From Pleurotus djamor (taxonomy: Eukaryota; Basidiomycota; Agaricomycetes; Agaricales; Pleurotaceae), in assembly GCA_029747585.1 (NCBI GenBank), contig JAPEVF010000273.1, positions 1 to 56,359 of the forward strand: a stretch of DNA of 56,359 nucleotides, given 5' to 3'. A program made the position numbers and the translations under genes. Below are positions 22,763-34,168 of the stretch, piece after piece (positions within the stretch are counted from its first letter, which is position 1; the number at the start of each line of letters is the position of its first letter). The notes under the pieces were generated by a model. The model saw only the letters and a program-made list of their open reading frames with translations. It did not search any database and was not told the origin of the DNA.

Positions 22763-24685
22763 GAAACTTACTTCTCAGGATAATCGGCGCCATATGTAAA
22801 GAACCGTGGATCGACACGCCGTTCTTTCCCATCGGTACAGCGTATAATGATACCGTACTTATACGCGTGGACGAATTCATCGTTGAGAAGGTGTTTCCAT
22901 ATGGCATGCATCAGTTCACGCCGGCAATGAGTGAGTATGTCGCGCTTCTGTGTTTTCCACTTTGGATGGAATGTTTTCACCCAGTCTTGAAAGGAATCTG
23001 GAAGCTACATCTTACGTTAGTACAGAAGTACGACGGAATGGTTCTTAACGGCCCACCGATGGAATATAAGCAAAGTGATGACATGCCCCCGAGCTGGGAA
23101 CACTCCCAATATATTTTGACAGATTACCGAAGAAGACATATATTGGCCACAGGGGAGCGGTACCAAAATTGGCAAGATGAGTAGAGTCTGACCAACACAT
23201 GAGTGCCGCAACAACTCGTTCCCGAGAACAGGCGGGACTATTAGGTGGGAGAGGTGCTCGTTGTACTTGATCATGCGCGCGGACAAAGCTTTCCGATGTA
23301 TACAGCTCGCCATACACTCGTTCATGCGTGTCGGTACCTTCAGGGTTGTGAAACATACGAAATGGCGTGAGGTGGAATTTGTGGAATAAAGGGCTTTGAA
23401 AGGCCTCCTTGATGATGGTAAGAAGGTCGCGATGGTGAAGACCAGGGACCGCAAACGTTTGTGGAGGAGCATGCGCTACCCCAGGTGGAACTGAGATTTC
23501 AACAGACGTCTCCTTCATTCCCTCAAACGTGGGATTGGTGGGAGACGTGACTTTATCAAGACGAGCATTTTCGCGGTTTGCATCGAAGCCTCGGAGATCT
23601 TCCTTCGGCTAAAATTACTTCTTCAACCAATCTATTGATCTCTCCAGCAGACTTGGTCACACTCCCTGTATTTAGCCAATTCATCATTGCCCATCGTGTT
23701 GAATTAGCAAACGGCCAGAATGATGGTTTGTCCTCTTTGGCATCTTCAGTGTCCTGAGTAGATGTTGGCATGCGGTCATCAGAGTCAAGAGTGCTCGAAG
23801 TGCCACGGGAAATGGTGAGATCCTTCAGAGGGACATAGGCATCGGGATCAGAGTGTGGTCGATGCTGATAGTGCCGCCATAGACGGAAGGGGTTCAGTGA
23901 TGTCGCAAGACGATCGCGAACAATCAGAACGACCCTAGGGAGTAACCTATAGTCTCTGTCATGCTGTACGTTTGCTAGGACGTTGGTGTCAGAATCTTCA
24001 TAGCCAAAAATCTGAACGTCGGATGAAGCTTGTGGAAGGTCATCTGAAAGATGGCGCGGAAGACGACGGGGATGAGGATGCGTAGATCGGGGCTCTTGCT
24101 GACAATCTTGCTGGGTCACCCTGGAAGCTGTCGAAGCTTCGGGAGGGCCAACGTGATCGTCTAGTTCAGGAACTGTGGTGGCTTCTAGCATTTCAATGTC
24201 ACCAGATGCATCCGCGTTCTATGGATTAAGAATGAGTCTATTGCCCAAGGGCATAGATAATAAGTTGGATGAGGTACCATGAATGGTGTGACGGGGGGGT
24301 AGGCTTGGGAGCTGGTGGCACTTGAATTTGCAGCGGAGGCGGCGGCTACAGTTGCGAGCGACACACTTCGCAATCGCGATTTCTCACCCGCTTGCTGCTT
24401 TCGTAGCTGTAAGGCTAGCTGTCGGGAGGCGAAACGGGACTGCTTGTGTTTCTTGTACACCGCGCAAGTATTTGTATGCTGCATGAAGCCGCTGCGGCTG
24501 GAGAAACTTTGGCTGCAGCTGTCCACACGCTGAAAACGATCCGCCATGGATGCAGGGATGTCCAAGTACACTGGAGATCGAAGGGAGATGGGCGGCGGCG
24601 GGGCAAATGCACCGCAGTCACAGCTTGAGCAGTCGAAGAGTCGGGAGGGGCCAAGAAAGGTGATAGCTAGCATAACAGTGACTGG

Positions 24686-26118
24686 TTGTTGGAGTCTGCG
24701 ACAGAACGGTCATGTGATCGAAAGAAGAGGAAACCATGGAAACTCATCGAAAATGAGGTCGCTCCGCCTCCGATCCCAATTCCTGAACCCCCAGAAGTTG
24801 CAGAAGCCCTCGTCGAGGTGCAGATGTTACCCCCAATCTGCACATTACCCAGCCCACTCGGCGTTTACCGTGTTTATCCACGGCGCCCAACTCACAACCC
24901 CGAATCTCTTGTCGTTTTCGCATCTGAACTCACCGGGAACACCGACGATGAACCAATCCCCCCTCTCTTACCCGAGGAAGTTGCGCCACCTTCCGAGCAA
25001 CCTTGGGCCCCCTTCTTAAATGCTGCCGTCGCGCGTTTAATGAGCTGGTTTCATAGTGGGTCAGATAAAAAGTCAAAGAAAGAGCTGGACTCACTTGTCA
25101 ACAACGTCCTCCGTCACGACGACTTCAACTCCGCAGATTTGAAGCAGTTCTCCTGCACCCGAGAACACAAGCGAATCGACGATTTCCTTCCGTCGTCGTC
25201 ATCAATATCCAACAAGTCTACCCCACCCCTTCCCATTTCTGCCGGATGGGAGAAGCACAGCGTTACTATCCCGCTGCCCGCGCCGAAAGTCAAAATCCCG
25301 AGGCGAGGGCGCCAACATTCGAAGTCAAGGCTATCCATATCCGTCCGCTGCTTTCAGTGATGAAAGAGGCATCCCAAGGGCCCGAGTTCCAAGACCTTCA
25401 TCTCATGCCCTTCGAGCAATGCTGGGACCCCGAATATGTACATGATCCTGCTGCGCCAAGCTCCCAACACCACGGTTATCCTGTCCGGAAACCCTTTTCC
25501 GAGGTTCCTCAAGGTCATCAACGCCTGTATGCCAAAGTCTACAACACACAAAAGATGATGGACACATGTTCGCTCCCCGTCCTCCCTACCCTCGAAACCG
25601 TCGTTGTCGCCTTCATGTTTTGGAGCGACTCAACACATCTCGCAAACTTTGGGACAGCTTCTCTTTGGCCGCTCCACACTTTCTTTGGAAATTGATCAAA
25701 GTATCTTCGTGCTCAACCAACAGCTGGTCATTGCCATCACCAAGCCTACATCCCCTCGGTATGTTTCTTCTTCTCACACATCGATCCATCTATTTACATG
25801 CTCTTCGCGGCTTCTAGACACCGTTAACGATGTTTATATGAACTCTCATGGGCATCCTCCCCGGCCAGCATACCTGACTTACCTCAAGTGAGAGTTGACG
25901 CATGCCGTTTGGCGTCTTCTCCTCAACGCTGAATTCATCCACGCCTACATCCATGGACTCATCCTCAAATGTTATGATGCTATTGAACGTATACTTTTCC
26001 CGCGATTCTTCCCATACGGAGCCGATTACCCCGAAAAGTGAGTCTATCTACTTTATACCTCATGATTGTCCTGACATTGCATGCTAGGATTCTTCTTGCT
26101 TGGATCAAGTACGCAGAC
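24686..26118 (+). pseudogene. Plavaka/Tnp2-type transposase, copy 2 (N-terminal half only)
   Basis: It lies head-to-head with copy 1, 138 bp away. The reading starts without an ATG; LGVYRVYPRRPTHNPE and RLMSWFHSGSDKKSKKELD match the family N-terminus. After a frameshift near 25300 it continues APTFEVKAIHIRPLLSVMKEA, then MFWSDSTHLANFGTA. In-frame TGA codons lie at 25693-25695 (within the F-G-N-L-S-K-Y motif) and 25889-25891 (before E-L-T-H-A-V-W). Introns 25759-25817 and 26038-26087 match those of copy 1; the second follows the same FFPYGADYPEK motif. The sequence resembling ILLATIRD (here ILLAWIKY) is the last recognisable part. The whole C-terminal half is missing and is replaced by the CHS7-like sequence. 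Confidence 0.75.
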
Positions 26119-26264
26119 TATCCCGACACGCAATCAGAGCGGTCTGTTAGGTGTGTTTTTTCCCGCCAGCAATCAGGAGAACTGTGCCTTATATCCCGAC
26201 ACGCAATCAGAGCGGTCTGTTAGGTGCGTTTTTTCCCGCCAGCAATCAGGAGAACTGTGCCTTA
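26119..26264 (+). repeat. 73-bp tandem duplication
   Basis: The unit starting TATCCCGACACGCAATCAGA at 26119 is repeated at 26192 with essentially one difference, and a third copy breaks off after a few bases. It lies exactly where transposase copy 2 ends and CHS7-like sequence begins. Confidence 0.8.
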
Positions 26265-27153
26265 CGTCCCGACTGCCCCAATACCAACACTTACGACACC
26301 GCCGCCTTTGCCCATGCCTGGATACTCAGGTCGCAAGGAAATCGGGGTCGTATGCTGTCACAGAACTTTCTTGCCATCTTTTTGGATTCCGGGATAATAC
26401 CAACCGCCAACGTCTCATATCCTGTGAGTAAAGATTTCCTGATCTTTGCAAAACGGCAGTCTAATGCCTTGTTTTCTTCAGTGGTTCGCTGTCTGGACTT
26501 GCTTGCTCGCCAATGGTTTCGTTGGGTTTCAATTTGCAGAAGATGGCGCTGCTCTGTCGCTTTGGGTGAGCCCCCTCCTCAATTCGGCGTTCGCTCTTCC
26601 ACCCTTCTGATCCCTTCGCAAGTTTATTCGCATTGCCACTCTAGTCGTTTTCGACGTCACCTTCACTCAATAGCGACGTTCAAGAATATCGCAGGTTTCG
26701 AGTCAAGAACTCCATCGGACTGCGGATTCTTTACAGCCTCTGGCCCCTCATCTGCACTGACATCTACATTGTCACGCAGTTGATGCTTGTATTCAGGAGC
26801 CTTGATGATCGTTGGCCCATTGGTGACATCGTCTTCGGAACTGCCTTTTTTACCATCGCCCAAGCCCTTCTATTTGCCTTCAGTCACTGCGATGCCATCC
26901 AGCACTACATCGATGGTCTGTTCTTCTTCACTCTCTGCGTCCTACTAAGTGTCACGATGGTGTACAAGTACTGGGACAGTATCAAGGTCCGTCGTACCCT
27001 TTCCAGGCGCCCCACTAGCGTGCTGACCGTTTCTTTCAGCGCGAAGATCTCGAGTTCTCTGTTGGTTCGAAGCCTGCTGTCTGGGAGGTCAAAGATCCCC
27101 TTCTCACACGCGGAGGAAGCAAAGGCAGAGGCTCCATGATGGTGAGGAGATGA
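26265..27153 (+). pseudogene. CHS7: Chitin synthase export chaperone (CHS7-like), damaged and N-terminally truncated
   Basis: Exon pieces are recognisable as Chs7, the multispanning ER protein needed for export of chitin synthase III. They read DSGIIPTANVSYP, WFAVWTCLLANGFVGFQFAE, WPIGDIVFGTAFFTIAQALL, CDAIQHYIDGLFFFTLC, MVYKYWDS, and the conserved tail [22 protein letters not shown]. Introns are 26424-26481, 26566-26622 and 26987-27039, and the stop is TGA 27151-27153. Two one-base shifts near 26670-26715 (before S-I-A-T-F-K and before N-S-I-G-L) break the frame. The usual first transmembrane half was not found upstream, where transposase copy 2 lies. It could be a relic duplicate or a gene with base errors; the two shifts are not at Ns. 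Confidence 0.7.
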
Positions 27154-27820
27154 AGGATGAAAGAAACGGCGAGCAAGCATAAGTAGATCCCTATTCCAAA
27201 AATTGCAATCTCCTTTCGAATTTTTTATTATTTTATATCGCTAATACAACCTTCGACTTTTCGCTAGTGACCATTGTCATTCACCGTGATTCACAACGAC
27301 TCACACGTCCAATTCCGCTGATCGATGAAAACACTCATGCCCAAGACGACGTTTCAATTCAAAGTAAAGAGTCACAGTATACTAACGCTGCGACTGTCGA
27401 TTGTCATCCTCTCGTCATAGAGGATGGTGCAATGCCTCGGCCTCGACCTCCGCCATTCCTCTGTACAGCACCATTCGTGCTCTTTGTCCTCACGCAACAT
27501 GTCCCTAGCTAGCCGTCAAAATTCCCTGTCCAGTGCCCACCCAGCCCGTCCCCTCTGCTCACACCTAGTCGCTACCCATGCGCGTAAGCGTGCATCACAG
27601 CCTCCCACACTTGCTGTCCCATCGCCAGATAAACATACATGCACCAGTCTATTCGCGCGCAAACACATACAGTCCGCTATCCGTGTATGCACTAGTCCAC
27701 CCTGTCCCTTCACAACCCTGCCGTAACCCGTCGTCTCGCATACCCGTGTCGTGCACACCTAACAGCAAACGCATATAAGCATCGACTCCCCTCGAGACAA
27801 AGGGATCACTCACCACAAAA
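27154..27820. other. Intergenic stretch downstream of the CHS7-like copy
   Basis: No supported gene on the plus strand. Frames on the minus strand at 27516-27820 have no family motif and may be the 3' part of the exon-rich region that follows. Confidence 0.35.
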
Positions 27821-27829
27821 ACATCTCCC

Positions 27830-28400
27830 GTCCCCCATCTGCCGTCAAATGACTCAAACCATGCCCACCCGCATCGGTCGCCACCAACCATCCATGTTGT
27901 ATCCCCCTCTTCGAGACGTGTTCCCACATCCGACAGCCGCATGACGAGAACCTAGAATAGATAGAAAAAATGTTAATTAAGAGGCGGGAAGGGAAGGCGT
28001 TGTCAACGATCGGACCGAAGAAAAAACAAAGGGAGAGGGGAGGGCGAAAACTTACCTATATACTCAGTATATGTGCACCCGACACTCCATGTCCCCCTCG
28101 CAACCTCTCGCAACCTCATCATCCCCATACGAGACCGATATACTTCAGGGCTCAAGCGCTCAACCTCGGCACTGACAAGGAGATCGGATCGAGTTAGTCT
28201 TGATAGAAACGGAGGCAAAGTGAAATTACATACCGGGTTTTCCTTTCGTACAGATCCCTCCAAATCAAAATACATTTGGTGCCGCTTATTTTGTATCTGG
28301 AGGAAGCTCGACGCGAACCTGGAATGAAGGGTCAAGGATGTTAGTCCCTGCATTGACGACGGAAGGAGAAGAGGGAGCGAAGGAGGAGGGAGAAGGAGGG
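27830..28400 (-). CDS. Unrecognised exon-rich hypothetical gene (partial)
   Basis: On the minus strand, a segment reading KISGTKCILIWRDLYERKT can be spliced across a 62-bp GT-AG intron (about 28226-28165) to AEVERLSPEVYRSRMG and RGTWSVGCTYTEYIG. A long intron (about 28052-27952) then leads to either a short tail or a frame reading RLEEGDTTWMVGGDRCG and ESFDGRWGTGDVFV. The join restores a frame that is otherwise broken, which is the main support. Neither the start, the end nor the family is known. Confidence 0.3.
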
Positions 28401-28740
28401 ATAGGATAGATGGGGTCTACAAGCGGAGGAAAGAGCTGGGGGAGAGATAGACGAAGAAAAAAGAAAAACTTGTCCACCCACCTGTACAGCCGAATATATC
28501 GACGACTTGACGGCCTCGACACCATCCACAACTCTTCAACGAGACTATCGATCCATCTTCATCTTCGTAGGGAGGGATGTGTTTCCAAAGTCCAAAGTCC
28601 GAAATTCAAGATGACTTCAAGAGTCGTGTGTATGGGCATGGGCATGCTTCTTTGCTGATGGCGGTGGTCGAGGGCGGACGCGAGGGGTGAGGATTCTTCA
28701 GGGGGGGAGCTCCTTGGCGGCGGAACGTTGGGGAGGGACT

Positions 28741-28940
28741 GGCGTTGATGATGGAGGGAGGGAGGGAGGAAGGGCGAGCGGAACGGAGGCAAGTGAAGGG
28801 AGGCAACATCGACTGTCATCGAGTTGCGCGCGTTTCGATGCGAGGAACGCACGATGGATGCAGAAATGCGCAAGAGGAGGAAGGCGGTAGCGGCAGCGTC
28901 GATGGTGGTGGTGATAGAGGTGGTGGTGGTAAGAGAAGAA
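28741..28940 (+). repeat. Purine-rich low-complexity tract
   Basis: It includes a GGAGGGAGGGAGG tract near 28753 with four G-triplets and short loops, and a (GGT)n stretch at about 28905-28932. The first could form a G-quadruplex; this is a prediction from sequence only. Confidence 0.6.
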
Positions 28941-28949
28941 GATAGAGAC

Positions 28950-30060
28950 TATGACCGGCGCCTGGCCGCCATCATCTCATCTTCCCGCCCACCATCACAA
29001 TGACATGTACAAACTCTACTCTGAATAATATCAGGGCCTTCGATATACGCGAACAAGCTAGTCGCAGACCCAAAAGTCTACATAAATATTCTATCGGCCA
29101 AGGTCAGTAACTCGAGTCCGATAATACTGTAGGGACTGTATAACTCACATACTTATGTCTACCCTTTCAGACTCGACATCCGTGTATGTGTGCTGCGTGC
29201 GGTGTGTCTCTGTAATCCAAAAGGTCAGTAATAAAGGTATACTGCCAAAACGACGCGATACTTACTATTGTTGGTCAGTTCAACATGAACCCGAACAAGA
29301 CTCAGCGTCACGTACCCACTTCGGGTGCACATCGACAGTCGACAGACAAGTCCCTGAATCAACGAGATGTCAGTCATTCTGTCATATATTCGTTCGCATG
29401 TATGTAGCTCACCTTTCAGAGTCCGGAGTGCGTCAGGTCTTCAGGCCTTCCAAGTTCGGTAGCAAAATCAGCACACGTCGCGGTCGTGATCCCGCACATA
29501 AGGCAGAGAACTAACCTTTCTTGACGATAGGATGGTCGGGCCGAGGCGTCAATCGGTGGTAACGATGACGAAAAAATGACCAGTAGGATTTGAACGAGCA
29601 ACGTCGATGGTAACGACGACGACTGCGGTTAGACGTATGCGTGCTGGTGGAAGAAAAGGAAGAAAGTAAAGTTGCCTATTTCCCCTTCCCCCCCTCCCTC
29701 CTCCTGCACAGCAAAAGAACCCTCTACCGACCACCCCGAAAGGAAATTAGCGATCGAAAGTCTTCCACTAAGCTTCTCCCCAGCATCTAGAAACCAATGC
29801 AGTCCAAGGGGGGAAATTTTCCAGGGTGTCTTCTTCATTACGGTACGTATTGATGCACGGTGTTCGATACGTACTGACTGACACTTCTAACCTTTTTCTG
29901 CAGGGTTTGCTAATTGTATCGTTCCCTCTCTCTCGATCCGCCGCTGATGCCGGTATAGCATCCTCATGCTCATGCACTTGGAGCTCGGCGGCGGCGGCAA
30001 TGTCCCGCCCAATGAGTCACATACACCCCCCCCAAGGTCCTTCTGTTTAAAGTATTCGTT
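28950..30060. other. Stretch without a confident gene
   Basis: Short frames on both strands with scattered splice-site look-alikes. No family was recognised. A sequence resembling a tRNA T-loop near 29590 is discussed among the rejected items. Confidence 0.3.
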
Positions 30061-30069
30061 GCCTTATCG

Positions 30070-31010
30070 TCCTCGGAGATGCTCTGGCACAGCCAAAGAA
30101 CCATAACGATCAAGGTGTGTGTTCCAGCTTTGGGGAGGGGCCGGATGGTACTCATCATTTTGTAGTTTAGACTCTAGAGTGCTTGTTGCTGCTACTACAT
30201 CCGCTGCCGTTGCACCGTTGCTACGCTCGACGGCCGTTCCACCCGCCTCTCATCGTTGCTGTAAATCCACTCTACCCCGGGAAGTGCGTGCGCCATTTCT
30301 TCGAAAAGCGGAGACATGCTTCTATCCATCACTGATCAAGCGTCCAACTTGGGGTCTGGTTCCGAAACGTTGGTCAGCATCGGGACCGTGACGTAGGGAA
30401 TGAATGAATGAAGAAGAAGAAGAAGAAGGGCGTACCCAACGTCATGGGATCGACGAGCATGGCAGACCTCTTGCTGGTCCCCGAAAGATCAACCCCCGTT
30501 GGACGCGGACGTGGTCCTGCCGCCACCTCTTCCACACAGGCCGAAGAGTCAAGACGGGCAACCTACAAGACGTGTGAGCTGCCAGGGCTCTCTCGTTTCG
30601 ATACACTGTGCTAACGGTAGACTTTACCTGGGCGATGACAATGGTGTCTGTCCGCTCGAGGATGAGGCTGGGTTGGCGGTCATGCACATGGTGGATACGA
30701 TGGACGACATGTTGGATGCCTAGAGGGTGTGTGTGTAAGTTCTGGAAATGCAAGCCTTGGCGCGAAGTTGGACATACGGCGAACCAGTGTGGACTGGGCT
30801 ACAGCTGTACACCATTTTTGAGCAGTGCTTCGAAGCAAACGAAGCTTTTGGTGGAGTGGAGAAGGTAATGACAACGGCGATGGCGCTGCTGGTGCTTGGG
30901 TAGTCGAGGACATGAGTGAGGGAGTGAAGACGTGCATCAGGGCAAGTTGGGAGGACGTGTACCTTGGTCATTTTTCCAGTCTGCCCTGGCTCTCGTAACT
31001 GCGCAAACAG
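30070..31010 (-). CDS. Unrecognised multi-exon hypothetical gene
   Basis: Segments on the minus strand with good coding character are MTKVHVLPTCPDARLHSLTH (about 30980), a piece reading PSLILERTDTIVIAQ that splices across a 70-bp GT-AG intron to VARLDSSACVEEVAAGP, then SMSPLFEEMAHALPGVEW and, near the end, NDEYHPAPPQSWNTHLDRYG before a stop at about 30074. The in-phase join at 30618-30550 is the clearest. Other joins are unsettled and a frame change may be present. No family was recognised. Confidence 0.3.
30399..30429 (+). repeat. Microsatellite (GAAT)n(GAA)n
   Basis: Short tandem GAAT units run directly into GAA/AAG triplets. On the minus strand it sits inside a putative intron of the hypothetical gene. 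Confidence 0.85.
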
Positions 31011-31069
31011 GTGGATGAGCTTACTTCTCAGATCTTTCGGGATTTTCCGTTGATTGTTCACCTCGGAGT

Positions 31070-33200
31070 CAAGTAGCTGCTCTGAGATCTTAGACTTTGG
31101 TTTCTTCTTCTAGTCTTCTTCTTTCAATGCATGCGACTAGTTGTCCCTGCAAATGCGGTCAAGCATCCCCCTTACAACATCCTCCATCTTCTTGAAATGA
31201 TCCATCATTGTCGGCGCAGTAATCGGCGTCCCCGTCGACCAACTGACATTCCTTTTTTGTAAACAGGTCCATTCCATCGGTGGAACATGTACGATGGTCG
31301 TCTGTCACGGCGGATATCATCATTGGGCCTTGATGACCATAATGTGTTGGAAGCAATGCTCGGGCCATGGTTGCGTAACCTATTTATAGGTAGCTTCCGT
31401 GGCACGTCTTGAAACCCTCTTATCCTTTGACCACCATGTACTAGATACGCTTACATCGCACACTCGTATCTTTCCCATCTTTTCAACATAATGTAGAACT
31501 CGTCCACGCTAATGCCAAAGTTGTGAGCTTGAAGATATAGATGAAATCGTAATCAAGTCCGTCTCCGATCCATACATAGTTGCGTGTAATCTGAGTGCAT
31601 GATCCTAAAATAAGAAGACTTGAATAGAGTAAAGCAAGTGACGACCTTGACAGGTGAGTCTACTTATAGAGGTGCTACGTAGGGCCGTATGGCAAGGAAT
31701 AGACACCAAGCTGCTTGAATGAGCTGTAAATGCATGAATGCATGAAGCCGAATTCAAGTCACTTAATAGTCGAACGGTGAGCTGAACGGTCGAAATGACT
31801 GTCAAATGATCGGTTTCGAATTACTCAGTCATAAGTGTAGTTCACGCGCGCAAGCGTACGCAAGCTTACCAGCCAACCAGTCAGCCAAGTATCGACTCTT
31901 AAAAANGCGCCCAGATGATGCTCGTTATACTTGTTGAACATGAAAGACGTAGAGAACCAAGAGGGAACACCGTGTCAGTTGGCCTATGGAGAGTTTGTCC
32001 CTTCTCTGATCGCGCAGAGATTTCCTATTCCATGAGGTAGCTAGCGCTAACGAGGTATATTAAGGTGTGGACGACGACAAAGAAGCTACGTTTCTCCCTT
32101 TGTCAAGTTGATACCGACGAGAGGAAACGGACATGAACAAGTCCAACTCGGATAGGAGTGAAAAGGGGTGAAGTCTCATGTGTTGTTTCTTTCAACGTTC
32201 CGTCTCCGAGACGATGGATTGCATACGCCGAGCAGGTCCTGAGGTACGAATCCATAGCTATTCTACTCATAATCCCTACTGAGACCACTCATACTACAAT
32301 TGTGTTGCGTCCATAGCGACATTGAGTTCATCATCCTCTCCCTCATCTTCTTCGTATGCCCTTCTTTCTCGGCGTATGCTCTGTGTAGAATGTCAAATTC
32401 ATTCCTCTTGTGGTTCTCTCAGCAGTTTCAGCAGTGTGAGTGCTTTCACTCATTGTCTAGCGCACAAAACGTCCTTTTTTTAAACAAAATCAAGGTAAAG
32501 CGACCCCGTACTACATCAATCATGCGAGTGTAGGTACGCCGGCGGAAGTGGCTACTATGCCGGTATACAGACTACTACCGCACAGAGTACCTGTTGAAAT
32601 AAACACGGCCATGAATACAAGTGCAAAGGTAGGTAAATAGGGTCCATAAGAAAATGACGAGGACCGAGCGGGTATTGGAGTGTATCTGTGCCCATCCGGT
32701 TAACTGGATCTCTATAGAGGCTCTCAAGAGGTACCGGTACTCACCCATATTGCGAACGTTCAAGCTGGCCGAAGGTGGTTGTCCATCAAAGACACTAGCT
32801 TCCAGGTCCGCCAGCATGGAAGACGAATACGACGGGTTGGATAACCACAAGGAGCGCGACAATTGCGTGATTCCCATTATAGCCGTTGGTGACCGTGGCA
32901 TAATTCTTGGCGAGTCTAAGCCCTGCGGCGACTACGGGCGACCTCGTGCGGTTCATCGTCTCGTTACCTTTTTTGCCATGACGCCTACCAGATGCGATGG
33001 ATCTATGACAAATTTGCCTGTTTCAACAGGGCCTACATACCCTCGTCCATGTACGTAGCAATTACTGTGCGCAGCCATGCTTCTATCTGATTATTGGTAT
33101 TGAGGCGCGATGGAAAGCCTAAAAGTAAAAGGCAAATAGAAGACTCACAGTAAATCATTCCTTGTTGCACTTGGCCCACACGAGAAAGGGCTGCAGCTCG
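31070..33200. other. Stretch without a supported gene
   Basis: Frames up to 134 codons occur on both strands. The best is a minus-strand segment at about 32740-32901 that ends at a GT splice site (reading MLADLEASVFDGQPPS), but no further exons or family could be attached. One N lies at 31906. Confidence 0.3.
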
Positions 33201-33209
33201 TCTTTGGAA

Positions 33210-33580
33210 CTAGGCGGCGCCCATGCGCCGAAAAGATCACCTTGCTTCAGTTATCGGCTCAGGCCACTCAGCTGCTCCTTTAAATATACTTCGAAGCTTG
33301 AAAAGGGCCCCTGCTAGGGCACCTCGTTGCCCAACCTTCGGTTGGTCAGACTCGGTGCCAAAGGCGCTGGTCAGTGGCAGGCAAGTTTCGTAGGGGATCC
33401 CAAAAAGGAAGGCGGTTCAAAACGCTTGCAGAATTGACATATAAGGAAGGAATCAGGGTCAACCCATGCTTGGCAAATTGACGCCCATCGCCAGGGTCGG
33501 CGTGAGCTAAGTATTTGAGGTAGCACTTGATAAAAAAGGCAATTTCCAAGTTTCCAGAGACCTTGCTGAAGCAAGGTGAA
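33210..33580 (+). repeat. Structured dispersed repeat, copy A
   Basis: It contains, in order, a GGCGGCGCCC-ATGCGCCG palindrome (about 33211), CACCTTGCTT (33238), a long hairpin at 33318-33361 built on GGCACC...GGTGCC with the inner loop CCAACCTTCGGTTGG, and a perfect palindrome ACCTTGCTGAAGCAAGGT at 33560-33577. The first three elements recur in the same order and spacing at 48289-48431. Confidence 0.6.
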
Positions 33581-34028
33581 GTTGAAGATGATTCTTCTCC
33601 TATCCGAGCTGTATCCCAGCCGGATTATCCACTGGGAAAAGAATGGACGTTTTCAATTGGGATACCTGGGCGCTGTGGAAATCCTGAAACGCATGCTTAT
33701 TGATAAATGGCAAGATGGGGGCCGCATCACAAGCTTAACTCAAGGGAATTTCCCAATAGCATGACTCGAGTACCCTTCCCAGTGCCCCCACGACGCGGTG
33801 ATACTCGGAATAATTCGACCGATTATTTGGGTAATTGTGTGCGTCGTGGATGAGTTTAACCCAAGTACAGCCCACATTGGGGGATCATCGATGCTTCTTT
33901 TGACTTGGAGACGCCGATGTGTATCGCCTTCACGATACTCCCATTGGCAGGCCTTCGCCGCAGTTGGAGGTTGGAAGGGACTCAGAAAGGGGAAATGGGT
34001 GGCCGAGGGAGGAGGGCGTTGGAAACGA

Positions 34029-34035
34029 TATAAAA
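34029..34035 (+). promoter_or_regulatory. TATA box of the small membrane-protein gene
   Basis: TATAAAA lies 134 bp upstream of the ATG at 34169, with a pyrimidine-rich stretch between them, as expected for a fungal promoter. Confidence 0.55.
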
Positions 34036-34168
34036 GCTTGGGATCTGACCACTGTCGCTTTACCAGTGTTTCCCTCTCAAACTTGAGTATCTATTCGCAT
34101 CCTCCTTTCCTCGTATCCTTACAGACAACATCACAACCGTCGCCGTCGCTAACAAAACTCGCATTACG

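Larger units (their letters stand above)
18614..24547 (-). pseudogene. Plavaka/Tnp2-type (CACTA-EnSpm superfamily) transposase, copy 1, interrupted
   Basis: The ATG at 24547 starts a zinc-finger-like N-terminus (Cys, His, Cys). The exon chain runs 24547-24278, 24218-23057, 23004-22772, 21106-20866, 20801-20632, 20578-20056 and 19984 onward, to a stop at 18614. Signature stretches are WSDSTHLANFGTA and FFGNLSKY (Plavaka core), CRRELMHAIWK, FFTYGADYPEK, a CPCPRC box, VVDLLHEVELGVWK, MKKLAARDFEDILQC, ELPREV, HALGDY, and INYTTYDVRR with YWYARVLGIFH near the end. A long Glu/Ala tail follows. Lesions are a one-base shift near 23600, an in-frame stop at 19728-19730 and another shift near 19570, so the protein is not encoded intact. 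One intron (20802-20865) is GC-AG. The intron 21107-22771 contains a complete TIR element. The enzyme class cuts and pastes DNA in the nucleus; this copy is likely inactive. Confidence 0.8.

Noticed and set aside
28741..28780. Functional G-quadruplex
   Set aside because: The sequence could fold, but it is part of a simple purine-rich tract with no sign of conservation or regulatory position.
29570..29640. tRNA gene on the minus strand
   Set aside because: TTCAAATCC followed by CTACTGGTCA and a T6 run looks like a B box, acceptor end and pol III terminator. The T stem does not pair and no A box or anticodon arm fits within about 75 nt.
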